DNA of 47,203 nucleotides from Nitrospirota bacterium (GCA_016194305.1 JACQBW010000019.1:1-47203), one strand, 5' to 3'; positions 17,126 through 25,823 are shown, counted from the stretch's first letter. Numbers and translations are program-made. The notes: generated by a model from the sequence alone, not told the origin.

Positions 17126-18970
17126 ATGATTCAGGATATCCGTCTACACGGTCAGGTCGACTCCAATATCGAATATTACGCTACGATCGCCGGAAAAGAG
17201 ATCAAGAATCTCTTCTTTTTCGAGCAGCAAATTCAAGAAAATATCAAATCACTCCGGTTATTTTCACCTTCCAACGAACTGATCATCAATGACCAAAGGT
17301 TATATTACAAGGGAAATGGAGGAAGTTTCTGTGAATATATGTTTGGCGTCAATCTCCCGTTAAAAGACATGATTCGAAAAGAGGTGATCAACCGCCTCGT
17401 TCTGAATGGAACCCATTTTGAAAAAGAGAGCGAGCGTCTGGTTTTTACAAATCAGACTCAAGGCAGCGAACGGCTCGTCGAAATGTTTAGAAATGGCAAT
17501 GCCATCTGCAACTATTATTTCTTCATTCAACTCCATCAAGCCATTGCCCCCAGAACGCAGCAAGAACTTCTATTGAAAGCGCTGGGCAAAATGATCAAAA
17601 GATCGATTCATATTGTTGAACAAGATGATCTCGCATTGATCAACGAATTTTTTTCCTATTTGAAAACAGACGATGTCACCATTTACCTCATTAAATTTGT
17701 TCAGAGAAAAAATCAGGAATACTATCAGCTTTTTAAAGAATTTTACTCCGAAAAAAAGCTGATTACGCCTCAGGAACAGGCCACACTGGATGAACTCGCC
17801 AGATTGAATCAAATTGAAAAATATCAGCAAGAGAGAACGAAAATCGACGTCATCTATAAACATCCGGACAATAAAAGATTGATTGACGAATATAAAGACA
17901 TCCTGGTAGAAATTTCATCCACACCGGAAATTTCTCAGAGCAAACTGGCCATTTTAAACAGACTTCGTACCCTAAGCGTCCGGAATAACATCCCTCTGGA
18001 ACTCTTCATCGCGCTCGACGAACTTTTTCTGAAGGGAAAATCGATCGTCGCCACCCAGGAGCCCTCTTATCTTGCGACCACCCGGGAAATTCTCGAAGGG
18101 CTTTTCCTGAAAGGTCAGAACGTCAATACCTTGATCTCCAACGAAGATTTAATTCTCCTGATTAAAGCGAAGCAATCCTCTCTTGAAAAAAGAGACTACA
18201 GCTTTGACGGACTCCTGCTTGATATGGGGCGGCTTTGCGACGAACATTCTGTCAACAGTAACAATCCGGATATCATGGAAAGGTTCGGTTACATCATTAC
18301 CTTTTTTGACCGGTATGACTCGACCTATAATTTTTTGAACCAGCTTGTTTTTATGGAAGGGATCTCAATCACTGAGAAGATGCTGAGAACCATTTACGGA
18401 AATAAGAAGGTTTTCGACAGCCTCGACGTAAAAATCTTTAAAGAAATTTTTATCGATACGATTCTGAAAGACAAATATTTAACCAGTTATGGAAAAAAGA
18501 AAATCTATCTTGTTTTTAATGGAATCAAGGAAGTCGAACATGGGAATCTCGGCCTGATTGATATCGTCCGGCAGATTGATGCCATCAACCAGGATGCGCT
18601 CCTTTACAAGACCGTTCATTTCCATCTTAAGAGAATGATGAAATCATTCTACATCGAAATCAAGTCGGCAACCGAACTGGAAAATATCCGGGTGGATCTC
18701 TCTAAAGAGCTTTTGAACAAGGGTTTGATTAAATCGGATATCTCCCCTGCCCTCTTCGAAAAAATCATTGTCGACATTCGAAAAGAAGCGACTTATATAT
18801 TTGAGATTCTTCCAATCGTACTAAGCGTCAAGAGTGGAAACCAGAGAGAAAGCTTTTTGAGGGAAAGCGCGCTCGACCGTTATTATGTCGAAGAGCTCGA
18901 AAGGGAATATTTTGAAACTAAGGGCCTGGATGAGAAACTCCTGGAACGGATCCAAAAAACCTCCGAGTGA
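17126..18970 (+). CDS. Uncharacterised 614-residue, mostly helical protein
   Basis: I do not recognise this family. The protein is 614 residues, without signal peptide, membrane helix, cysteine cluster, Walker motif or other catalytic signature. The first 140 residues look mixed alpha/beta (MIQDIRLHGQVDSN, LIINDQRLYYKGNGG); the remainder is rich in Lys, Glu, Leu and Ile and reads as a long series of amphipathic helices, with charged coiled-coil-like stretches near 200-240 and 570-614. A cytoplasmic, perhaps repeat-solenoid or scaffold role is a guess. It is one of two plus-strand genes, diverges from oppA with 123 bases between, and converges on the metal-permease gene with an inverted-repeat element between them. 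TATAAT at 17087-17092 might be its -10 box; no clear ribosome binding site precedes the ATG. Confidence 0.75.
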   Translation: MIQDIRLHGQVDSNIEYYATIAGKEIKNLFFFEQQIQENIKSLRLFSPSNELIINDQRLYYKGNGGSFCEYMFGVNLPLKDMIRKEVINRLVLNGTHFEKESERLVFTNQTQGSERLVEMFRNGNAICNYYFFIQLHQAIAPRTQQELLLKALGKMIKRSIHIVEQDDLALINEFFSYLKTDDVTIYLIKFVQRKNQEYYQLFKEFYSEKKLITPQEQATLDELARLNQIEKYQQERTKIDVIYKHPDNKRLIDEYKDILVEISSTPEISQSKLAILNRLRTLSVRNNIPLELFIALDELFLKGKSIVATQEPSYLATTREILEGLFLKGQNVNTLISNEDLILLIKAKQSSLEKRDYSFDGLLLDMGRLCDEHSVNSNNPDIMERFGYIITFFDRYDSTYNFLNQLVFMEGISITEKMLRTIYGNKKVFDSLDVKIFKEIFIDTILKDKYLTSYGKKKIYLVFNGIKEVEHGNLGLIDIVRQIDAINQDALLYKTVHFHLKRMMKSFYIEIKSATELENIRVDLSKELLNKGLIKSDISPALFEKIIVDIRKEATYIFEILPIVLSVKSGNQRESFLRESALDRYYVEELEREYFETKGLDEKLLERIQKTSE

Positions 18971-19059
18971 AACTTGAGTTCGGGTCCACTGCAGCGTTCT
19001 CGATTTTCCAAAACAGTCTGCGAATATTTCCGCTTAAGTCAAAATTTAAACCCTACTGT

Positions 19060-19183
19060 CAGGTTGGTCAAAATGGCCATATGCAAGGCCGCAGTTTTGA
19101 GGGCGACTGAGGCGTACTTGAGCATGTACGTTGAAGGAGACCGAGAAACGAGTACGCAGCAGATGGACATTTTCATCAACCTG
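19060..19183 (+). repeat. MITE-like 124-bp inverted-repeat element, copy A
   Basis: The left end CAGGTTGGTCAAAA and right end TTTTCATCAACCTG are near-perfect inverted repeats. The core contains AAGGCCGCAG, GAGGCGTACTTGAGCATGTACGTT (as two blocks flanking a short loop) and GAGAAACGAGTACGC. It has exactly the same length as copy C and about the same sequence. It lies between the convergent 614-residue gene and the metal-permease gene and may act as a two-way terminator. Confidence 0.8.
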
Positions 19184-19189
19184 CAAATT

Positions 19190-20251
19190 CTATTTATGGT
19201 CATCCTGATGGGGATGCCCATGATCATGCTGATGATCCCCTTTGCCATGAGAATGTGGATGGGGGTGCGGATGTTCCTCCCCCTTTTCATCGCCATGCTC
19301 CACTTGATGATGATCATGATTCTGATCAGCCAATCCTTTATGTTCATGAAGATGAAGTACACCCTGATGCCGATGGGGGTGTTCATGAGGCACCTCATCC
19401 AGGAGCGGCTCCGGTGAGGTCGATTGAAACGACTCCCCCGCTCTTTTAATACTTTTGAATAGAAGGACGCCTGAGAAAAGCGCCGCGGCAAAGAGCACAA
19501 TCGAGGCGCCGGAAGCGATATCCAGATAAAAGCTGGCGTACATTCCCAGCACCGAGGTCAGGGCACCCATCCCCACGGAATAAAAAAGCATTTTGTTAAA
19601 ACTATCGGTCAGTTGTCGGGCTGTAATGGCGGGAATCACAATCGCGGCGGCAATCAGGGTGACTCCGAGTATCTGCATCGATGCAATAATCGCCGCGGCA
19701 AGAATCAGCGAAAAAAAGGTATCCACCCAGGCAGTCGATACACCGTAGACGCGGGCGGTTTCTTCATCAAAGGTCGTAAATAAAAGTTGTTTATAGAGGA
19801 CAAAAATCACAATCAGGGTCAGAAAGAAGACCGCCAGGATAATCATGACATCGTTCCAGGTGACGCCGAGAATATTTCCGAACAGGGCCGCTTCAAAATT
19901 TTTGGTAAAATGCCGTACCCGGCTAATCAACGCGACCCCGATCGCAAAACTGGCCGTGGTAATGACGCCGATTGCGGCATCCGCACCGATTTTGTTTTTT
20001 CGTACGACTTGATTGATCAAAATTGCGGCCAGAAATCCCCAGAGGCCCGCACCAATATAAAAATTGAGATTGAGGACATAGCCAATGACTGCCCCTCCAA
20101 ACGCGGCATGGGAAAGACCGTGGCCAATATAACTCATTCCCCGCAGGACAATATAAACCCCAAGCATCCCGCAGAGCGCCCCGATAATCGGAGCCGCAAT
20201 CAGACCGGTGCGGAAGAACTCGTAGTGCAAGGGGGCAAGCAGGATATCCAT
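19190..20251 (-). CDS. Metal ABC transporter permease (ABC-3 family) with His-rich C-terminal tail
   Basis: A 353-residue inner-membrane permease of the ZnuB/MntB/TroC family. ATG 20251 lies one base after the TAA of the ATPase gene; the longer frame would need a TTG start and overlap that gene. Motifs include LRGMSYIGHGLSHAAFGGAVIG and VTLIAAAIVIPAITARQL, with about eight membrane helices ending near residue 285. The remaining ~65 residues hold about 22 histidines mixed with Asp, Glu, Gly and Pro (HPHPHPHSH, HQHDHGHPH), a probable cytoplasmic metal-binding tail. Such His-rich runs are better known from the binding proteins of these importers; on the permease it may sense or buffer the incoming metal. 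Confidence 0.9.
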   Translation of the reverse strand: MDILLAPLHYEFFRTGLIAAPIIGALCGMLGVYIVLRGMSYIGHGLSHAAFGGAVIGYVLNLNFYIGAGLWGFLAAILINQVVRKNKIGADAAIGVITTASFAIGVALISRVRHFTKNFEAALFGNILGVTWNDVMIILAVFFLTLIVIFVLYKQLLFTTFDEETARVYGVSTAWVDTFFSLILAAAIIASMQILGVTLIAAAIVIPAITARQLTDSFNKMLFYSVGMGALTSVLGMYASFYLDIASGASIVLFAAALFSGVLLFKSIKRAGESFQSTSPEPLLDEVPHEHPHRHQGVLHLHEHKGLADQNHDHHQVEHGDEKGEEHPHPHPHSHGKGDHQHDHGHPHQDDHK

Positions 20252-20252
20252 C

Positions 20253-21047
20253 TTACCGTCGGATCCGGTTATTTTTGAGATCAAGAGGCGTGCTATGGGC
20301 CATTAATACGAAATCGCCATGACGGATGACTTTCATGTCAGCCTGGTAGGTTTTCTTTAAAACGGCTGAGGTGAATATCTTGTCGGGATGGCCCTGGGCA
20401 ATCATCCCCTTGTTGAAACAAATGACCCAGGGGAGATGTGCCGCAACGGCATTAAGATCATGCGTTGTCAGCAGGATCGTCATCCCCTCCTTGTTGAGCT
20501 CTCCCAGCAGATGAAGAACATTATGTTGCGTCTTGACATCCACCCCTGCGGTCGGTTCATCAAGTATCAACAGCATGGGATTACTAATCAGAGCGCGTGC
20601 CAAAAACACTCTCTGTTGCTGACCTCCCGAAAGTGCCCGGATATGTCGCTTTGAATACTCCCCCAAGCCCAATCTTTCCAGGAGAACCTGGGCATCCTTT
20701 TTATCCTTCTTGCTCGGCCAGGGGAGAAAACCCATGGTCATACAGCGTCCCATGAGCACCACCTCTTCAACCGTGACCGGAAAATCCCAATCCACCGTTT
20801 CAACCTGGGGGACGTAACCAATCCGCACTTTCTTATTCCCGTACACCGGGTAACCGTTTACCAGGACTTCGCCCGACAAGGGCGGCAAAATTCCCAAAAT
20901 TGTTTTTAATAGCGTCGTTTTCCCCGACCCCGTCGGCCCGACAATTCCGACAAATTCGCCCTGGGGTATGGAAAGATTAACCGGCCTGAAAACATGGGTT
21001 CGATGATACCCACCCACGGCCTCCCTTAATTCAATATAGGATTCCAT
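20253..21047 (-). CDS. Metal ABC transporter ATP-binding protein
   Basis: A 264-residue ATPase of the ZnuC/MntA type that powers the adjacent permease. Walker A is GPTGSGKTT (residues 37-45), the ABC signature is LSGGQQQR near 139-146, and Walker B with catalytic Glu is LLILDEPTAGVD near 158-169; the H-loop His is in LLTTHDLNAV. It is the second gene of the operon, four bases after the binding-protein gene and one base before the permease ATG, so all three are co-transcribed. Confidence 0.93.
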   Translation of the reverse strand: MESYIELREAVGGYHRTHVFRPVNLSIPQGEFVGIVGPTGSGKTTLLKTILGILPPLSGEVLVNGYPVYGNKKVRIGYVPQVETVDWDFPVTVEEVVLMGRCMTMGFLPWPSKKDKKDAQVLLERLGLGEYSKRHIRALSGGQQQRVFLARALISNPMLLILDEPTAGVDVKTQHNVLHLLGELNKEGMTILLTTHDLNAVAAHLPWVICFNKGMIAQGHPDKIFTSAVLKKTYQADMKVIRHGDFVLMAHSTPLDLKNNRIRR

Positions 21048-21050
21048 GAC

Positions 21051-22034
21051 TTATCTTTTTTCCTGAATGATATTCGAGGGATCCATTTTCTTGAGGGAAT
21101 CGATTCTTCCGCCTAACGGATTGGAGATATTCTTCATATTTTCAATCATCATGCCGATATAAGTATGTTCGCGAGTTCCCGGTTCACCCGGAAGATCATC
21201 ATCCCGAAGCGTACTGACATATTTTACGCCTCCTTCCCGGCCGATCTGATCCAAGACCTTGCTCGGAAATACTTCAGAACCAAAAATAGCCGGTACCCGG
21301 AGCTTTTTCAACTGGTCGATCAGGGAAGCGATATCCCGGGCAGACGGTTCAGAAAAACTGGATGGCTGAACTGCACCGATGACGGTATACCCGTACCGCC
21401 CGGCAAAATACGGCCAGGAGTCGTGGTAGGTGACCAATTTCCGGTTTTCCTTTGGAATGGTTCCGGTTACTTCAAATATTATTTGGTCAAGCAGCTTCAG
21501 CTTGACCAGAAATGACCTGGCGTTCTCAACATAATTCTCCTGATGAGTCGGATCTTGCCTGATTAACTCATCCCGAATCTCTTCGACATATTTCATGGCA
21601 TATTCCACATTCAACCAGAGATGGGGATTTGGATCGCCATGTTCTTTGGGAAAACTGAAATCATAGATCCACTCTTTTTGGGTAATGACACGGTCTCCCA
21701 ATTTCACCACCTCGGATTTCTTCTTTCTCTGCGAGGCAATCAATTTTTCTGTGGGTGTCTCCAGGTTCAATCCATTGAGAATAAAAAGATCTCCTGCGGC
21801 AATCCATTTGATATCAGAAGGAGATGGCTCGAAAGTGTGGGAATCGGTCCCTTCAGGGACCATTCCATGAAGCTCAATCGCGTTCCCTCCGACATTGTAT
21901 ATCAAGTTGGTTATCGGAGCGACGGTCGTGACGACATTTAATTTGCCATTGGCCGCAATTAGGGCGTGTGGTCTTATCCCGATTAACAGGAAAAAGGAGA
22001 CTAAAACTAAGATTCGCAACAAGGGTCGGATCAT
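21051..22034 (-). CDS. Metal-binding periplasmic protein of an ABC importer (ZnuA/TroA family)
   Basis: A 327-residue periplasmic protein. ATG 22034 is chosen because GAGAAG precedes it and a signal peptide follows immediately (MIRPLLRILVLVSFFLLIG); the longer frame begins with TTG inside the 28-bp palindrome. Four probable metal ligands are visible: His in GTDSHTFEP, His in DPNPHLWLN, an acidic residue in FGSEVFPS, and Asp in LRDDDLPGEPG. A His/His/Glu/Asp set is usual for manganese or iron binding proteins, whereas zinc proteins commonly use three His, so Mn or Fe is slightly favoured. No long His-rich loop is present here; that feature is on the permease instead. It is first in the operon and likely under metal control through the upstream palindrome. 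Confidence 0.88.
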   Translation of the reverse strand: MIRPLLRILVLVSFFLLIGIRPHALIAANGKLNVVTTVAPITNLIYNVGGNAIELHGMVPEGTDSHTFEPSPSDIKWIAAGDLFILNGLNLETPTEKLIASQRKKKSEVVKLGDRVITQKEWIYDFSFPKEHGDPNPHLWLNVEYAMKYVEEIRDELIRQDPTHQENYVENARSFLVKLKLLDQIIFEVTGTIPKENRKLVTYHDSWPYFAGRYGYTVIGAVQPSSFSEPSARDIASLIDQLKKLRVPAIFGSEVFPSKVLDQIGREGGVKYVSTLRDDDLPGEPGTREHTYIGMMIENMKNISNPLGGRIDSLKKMDPSNIIQEKR

Positions 22035-22072
22035 CTTCTCGTTTCCAAAAAAAAACCATGAAGGAATGCGGA

Positions 22073-22100
22073 ATATTGTATAATCTATATTATACAATAT
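22073..22100. promoter_or_regulatory. Perfect 28-bp palindrome upstream of the metal-uptake operon (operator or dif-like site)
   Basis: ATATTGTATAAT (22073-22084), a 4-base centre CTAT, and ATTATACAATAT (22089-22100) form perfect 12-bp arms. The minus-strand reading contains TATAAT, so a repressor bound here would block a promoter of the metal importer, as metalloregulators of the Fur or DtxR type do. The sequence matches none of the operators I know exactly. Total length 28 bp and the central 14 bases, which differ from the core of E. coli dif at one position, leave a XerCD site as the alternative. Confidence 0.6.
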
Positions 22101-22167
22101 GTTTGACCTTCATGGTCTCTGTTAATTTTAATTTAAACCGAAGGGCCTATATGGCTCTTCCAGTTGA

Positions 22168-22371
22168 TTAATTCGATTTGACTAGCTTTTCAAGAATGAT
22201 TTTGTGTTCAACGAGACGAATCTCCTTGATTCTTCCTGAAAAGACCTTCTGCTCCCCCAAAACATTTTCAAGATAGATCTTTCCCCCTTCTTTGGGTTCC
22301 AGAACATTGACACTTTCAAGAAAAAGTTCCTCATTACCTTCTTTGACCATATAGGCATTGGCTTCACACAT
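22168..22371 (-). CDS. CooT-like small nickel-binding protein
   Basis: A 67-residue protein that matches the CooT family over its whole length: it begins Met-Cys-Glu-Ala, with the conserved Cys2 that binds Ni(II) in characterised members, and continues with ESVNVLEPKEGG, FSGRIKEIRLVEHKIILE. CooT homodimers bind one nickel through Cys2 and help nickel delivery to carbon monoxide dehydrogenase; no nickel enzyme is visible in this window, so its client here is unknown. GGGA lies upstream of ATG 22371. It sits between scpB and the metal importer, with the 28-bp palindrome between it and the importer, so it is not in the importer operon. Confidence 0.85.
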   Translation of the reverse strand: MCEANAYMVKEGNEELFLESVNVLEPKEGGKIYLENVLGEQKVFSGRIKEIRLVEHKIILEKLVKSN

Positions 22372-22501
22372 TTTATTCCCGACCTCTATCCTGCTTTTCG
22401 CGAATCTGGTTAAACTTAAAGTTTAAAATGAACAATTCTGAACCCGTGACTTCATGGTATCGAAACGGAAAAAATAAGTCAAGCAGGATTGCCTTTGCGC
22501 C

Positions 22502-23164
22502 TCAATTCCCCTCGTTGAGAAGGAGTTCAAGCTCCCCCCCGGGGGAAACGTCCGACAATGCCCCCTCCTGCGACACGATCGGCTCGTTCCCTATCGCCGC
22601 ATCCGGAGGCGTATCGATAAATACGGGTTCTGAAATCGGGAAAACGGTCTCTTTGAATTCTTTCAAGGTGGGAAGTCCTGACAGGTTGTTCAACCCGAAA
22701 TACTCGAGAAACTCTTTCGTGGTTCCATAAAGCATCGGCTTGCCCGGCATCTCTTTTCGACCCACAATCTTGACCAATCTTCTTTCCAGAAGGGTTCGAA
22801 TGACGCCACCTGAATCGACGCCCCGGATGGATTCAACCTCTGACCGGATAATCGGCTGTTTATACGCAATGATCGCCAGGGTCTCGAGACCTGGCTTTGA
22901 AAGTCTGCCGGTGGTCTTGACGGTCAGAAATTTCTTGACCCAGGGAGAATTTTCAGAAAGAGTCAGCATTTGATAGCCTCCGGCAATTTCGACCACTTGC
23001 AATCCGTGGTTCTCGGACCTGAAATGGCTGATCAGATCGTTTACCGCCTGGATGACTGTCTTCTTTTCGGCTCCGGTCACCTCTCTGATTTTTTCAACAG
23101 GCACCGGCTCCGTCGCCACAAAGAGAATAGATTCAATAATCTGTTTGAGCTCATGGATTTCCAT
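22502..23164 (-). CDS. scpB: Segregation and condensation protein B
   Basis: A 220-residue protein with the two winged-helix domains of ScpB (IIESILFVATEPVPVEKI; LETLAIIAYKQPIIRSEVESIRGVDSGGVI; VGRKEMPGKPMLYGTTKEFLEYFGL). ScpB dimers join ScpA and SMC to form the bacterial condensin that compacts and separates chromosomes. ATG 23164 is chosen because GGAG lies at normal distance and it overlaps the scpA stop by 14 bases, the usual arrangement; a longer frame to 23209 lies inside scpA. The C-terminal ~35 residues are acidic and Pro/Gly-rich, a variable tail. Confidence 0.93.
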   Translation of the reverse strand: MEIHELKQIIESILFVATEPVPVEKIREVTGAEKKTVIQAVNDLISHFRSENHGLQVVEIAGGYQMLTLSENSPWVKKFLTVKTTGRLSKPGLETLAIIAYKQPIIRSEVESIRGVDSGGVIRTLLERRLVKIVGRKEMPGKPMLYGTTKEFLEYFGLNNLSGLPTLKEFKETVFPISEPVFIDTPPDAAIGNEPIVSQEGALSDVSPGGELELLLNEGN

Positions 23165-23933
23165 TTTCTGTCTCCTCCAAATCTTTGTTGGACCCCAATT
23201 TTCTGACACGAATTACTCCAAATTCTTCGATCTGCTGGATATTCACGAGGCGTAACCGGCACAATTCAAGCAGGGCAAGGAAAGTGACCACTACCATGCC
23301 CCGGGTGGTATCGCCAAGAAAAAGTTCAAAAAAAGTCGCACTCTCCTTCCCTTCCAGAAATTCGAGAAGATCGTTAATCTTATCCGTCACCGAAAGGGTA
23401 TCTTGGGTTACTTCCAGCCAATTTTTCTCTGGCAGCCGTTCAATGACCTTTTGAAGCGCTTCAACCAGATCAAACAGGTTTAAATCGGTAAAACAAAACT
23501 CTTCGTTGACCGGCTCCGAATCGAGTGCCGTCGGTCTTCTGTAAACCTCCATCCAGATGGATTCGCGTTCTTCCAGATTCAGACTTGCCTCCTTGAATTT
23601 TTTGTATTCCAGAAGCCGCGAGACCAACTCGTCGCGGGGATCTTCTTCCTCCTCTTCGGGACCTTTTTCTTCAGGGGGGAGAAGTGTTTTCGATTTAATA
23701 TAGACCAGCGTGGCCGCCATCACGAGAAAATCTCCTGCGATATTTAAATTCAGTGTCTGCATGAGTTCCAGATATTCAATATATTGCCGGGTAATCAAAG
23801 CAATGGGGATATCGTAAATATTAATCTGATGTTTCTTGATCAAATGGAGGAGGAGGTCAAGCGGCCCTTCAAAAACATCGAGCTTGATGGAATAGCAGTC
23901 ATTCTCCTGATTCTCTGTCTTGATTTCATCCAT
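23151..23933 (-). CDS. scpA: Segregation and condensation protein A
   Basis: A 260-residue kleisin. The N-terminal SMC-binding part is clear (FEGPLDLLLHLIKKHQINIYDIPIALITRQYI, here quoted in pieces: FEGPLDLLLHLI and DIPIALITRQY), followed by LVMAATLVYIKSKTLLP and an acidic linker (EEEEEDPRDELV), and a C-terminal winged helix (FLALLELCRLRLVNIQQ) that touches the SMC head. It closes the SMC ring with ScpB. ATG 23933 is preferred; upstream codons to 23990 lack family similarity, though the AGGAG there is 12 bases away, rather far. It follows trpS after 127 bases. Confidence 0.93.
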   Translation of the reverse strand: MDEIKTENQENDCYSIKLDVFEGPLDLLLHLIKKHQINIYDIPIALITRQYIEYLELMQTLNLNIAGDFLVMAATLVYIKSKTLLPPEEKGPEEEEEDPRDELVSRLLEYKKFKEASLNLEERESIWMEVYRRPTALDSEPVNEEFCFTDLNLFDLVEALQKVIERLPEKNWLEVTQDTLSVTDKINDLLEFLEGKESATFFELFLGDTTRGMVVVTFLALLELCRLRLVNIQQIEEFGVIRVRKLGSNKDLEETENGNP

Positions 23934-24060
23934 GGGCCGAAGTTTCTCCTGTTTCCACGGATTTATAACAGAAAATTTAGATAAAATCAATGCTTCAGTA
24001 CTATATATCGTGTTTTTTCTGAATGAGGCGCTATATGATGTGTTTAGGGAGAATGGGATT

Positions 24061-25059
24061 CTAGTTAAGCTTCATCGTTTCCCGGACCTTTAAAAGCGTC
24101 TGATTCGCTTCAAGAGAGGCGGCTTTTGAGCCCTTGTCCAGCAATTCCAGAATGCCGCTCTTGTCCTGAAGAAGCGATGCTCTCTTTTCCCGGACCGGAT
24201 TCATGGCTGTTTTTAAGGATTCGTTGAGAACCCCCTTGCATTCGATACAGCCGATCCCTGCCGTTCGGCATCCTTCGGCCAGATAAGGAAGTTTTGCGGC
24301 AGGGGTAAATATTTTGTGCAGATCAAAAACCGGACAGAGATCAGGATTACCTTTATCCGTTCTTCTTTTTCTTGCCGGATCGGTCATCATGGTCCGGAGT
24401 TTTTCCCAAACCTCCTCTTCGGAATCAGATAAATAGACTGCATTCTGGTAGCTCTTGCTCATCTTTCTCCCGTCCAGTCCAGGGACTTTGGGGAATTTTG
24501 TCAAGAGATGTATCGGTTCGGGAAAAAGATCGCTTTTATAAAGAACATTGAAACGTCTCGCAATTTCCCGGGTCAGTTCAAGATGAGGAAGCTGATCCAC
24601 ACCGACTGGAACCAGATCCGCTCGATAGATCAGAATATCGGCGGCCTGCAAGACGGGATATCCCAGGAAACCATAGGTCGAAAGATCTTTCTCCTTCAGC
24701 TCCGTCTGCTGGTCCTTATAAGTGGGAACCCGCTCAAGCCATGACACTGGCGTGAGCATCGAAAGAAGGAGATGCAATTCCGCGTGTTCTTTTACTTTGG
24801 ATTGGAGAAAAACGGTGGATTTCTCAGGATCAATTCCGGATGCGAACCAGTCCACCGCCATCTGAAAGGTGTTTTCGCGGAGATTCCCGGTATCTTCAAA
24901 ATTGGTTGAAAGAGCATGCCAGTCGGCAATAAAGAAGAAGGATTGATATTCGATCTGAAGCTTTTTCCAGTTCTCGAGGGCACCCACCCAATTCCCGAGA
25001 TGCATCTTGCCACTCGGCTGCATGCCACTCAATACCCTTTTTTTCCCGATCCTGGTCAT
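24061..25059 (-). CDS. trpS: Tryptophanyl-tRNA synthetase
   Basis: A 332-residue class I synthetase that charges tRNA-Trp. The HIGH-type signature is PSGKMHLGN near residues 16-24 and the KMSKS loop is GRKMSKS near 196-202. Typical segments DWHALSTNF and GVDQLPHLELTREIARRFN bind substrate. The length is normal for bacterial TrpRS. The ATG at 25059 follows an in-frame TTG by one codon; GGGA upstream fits either. It is downstream of the M50 protease gene by about 30 bases and is probably part of the same transcription unit. Confidence 0.95.
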   Translation of the reverse strand: MTRIGKKRVLSGMQPSGKMHLGNWVGALENWKKLQIEYQSFFFIADWHALSTNFEDTGNLRENTFQMAVDWFASGIDPEKSTVFLQSKVKEHAELHLLLSMLTPVSWLERVPTYKDQQTELKEKDLSTYGFLGYPVLQAADILIYRADLVPVGVDQLPHLELTREIARRFNVLYKSDLFPEPIHLLTKFPKVPGLDGRKMSKSYQNAVYLSDSEEEVWEKLRTMMTDPARKRRTDKGNPDLCPVFDLHKIFTPAAKLPYLAEGCRTAGIGCIECKGVLNESLKTAMNPVREKRASLLQDKSGILELLDKGSKAASLEANQTLLKVRETMKLN

Positions 25060-25091
25060 CAATCTTGTCCCATCTTTTTGGCGGCCATACT

Positions 25092-25820
25092 TTAAACCAT
25101 GAACGGGTTGATGCCGATGATGATTTTAGAAATCACCAGCATTGTTTGAAACACAAGCGTCGACATAATTCCCAAAGGATTCAAATATATCAACAAAATG
25201 ACGATAAAAATGCCGAAAGGTTCGAGCTGACTCAGCCAGGTTGAAAACCGGTAAGGGAGAAGTCCGACCATCACTCGTCCTCCATCCAGGGGGGGAATCG
25301 GAATCATATTGAACACGGCAAGAAGAACGTTCCATTTCACAGCGGCAATCAGCATCAGACTGAGGGGCACCATGAAAACCAAATCGATTTGGGATAGCGA
25401 GGTCAAATGTCTGGAAGAATGAATATAAGAGAAAATCTCCGGATGAAGTCCCGTGATGAACCGGAATAGAATGCCCGACAAGACGGCCAGACCCAGATTC
25501 ACCCCAGGTCCTGCGGCCGCAACAAGGATCATGTCTCTTTTTGGATTCCTCAGATTGGCAAAATTAACAGGAACCGGTTTCGCCCCGCCAAAAATAAAAT
25601 GGCCCCCTGAAAGAATCATCGTCGCGATAGGAAAGACAATCGTCATCACCGGGTCAATGTGGGGAATCGGATTAAAAGTGAGTCTCCCTTGAAGCCGGGC
25701 AGTCGGATCGCCGAGCTTATCCGCAACCCAGCCATGCGCTGATTCATGGAGGGTAATGGCGAAGAGTATCGGTATTGCGGAAACGGCGATTTGGGCAAAT
25801 ATCGGATAGTAGGCCTCCAT
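25092..25820 (-). CDS. Site-2-type M50 membrane metalloprotease
   Basis: A 242-residue multi-pass membrane protein of the short M50 (YwhC-like) group. The zinc site HESAH (His25, Glu26, His29) lies in the first helix, and the third ligand is the Asp of NMIPIPPLDGGRV near residue 175. No PDZ domain is inserted, unlike RseP, so it is not the classical sigma-E protease. Members cut substrates inside the membrane, but the target of this subgroup is generally unknown. The ATG lies three bases after the carboxylase pycB stop, indicating co-transcription with pycAB and trpS. Confidence 0.88.
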   Translation of the reverse strand: MEAYYPIFAQIAVSAIPILFAITLHESAHGWVADKLGDPTARLQGRLTFNPIPHIDPVMTIVFPIATMILSGGHFIFGGAKPVPVNFANLRNPKRDMILVAAAGPGVNLGLAVLSGILFRFITGLHPEIFSYIHSSRHLTSLSQIDLVFMVPLSLMLIAAVKWNVLLAVFNMIPIPPLDGGRVMVGLLPYRFSTWLSQLEPFGIFIVILLIYLNPLGIMSTLVFQTMLVISKIIIGINPFMV

Positions 25821-25823
25821 CCG

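Noticed and set aside
19255-19449. Plus-strand frames opposite the His-rich tail
   Set aside because: They are the antisense reading of a low-complexity His/Asp/Glu-rich coding region and have no ribosome binding site.
22035-22097. Longer start of the metal-binding protein
   Set aside because: It would start with TTG inside the 28-bp palindrome and place charged residues before the signal peptide.
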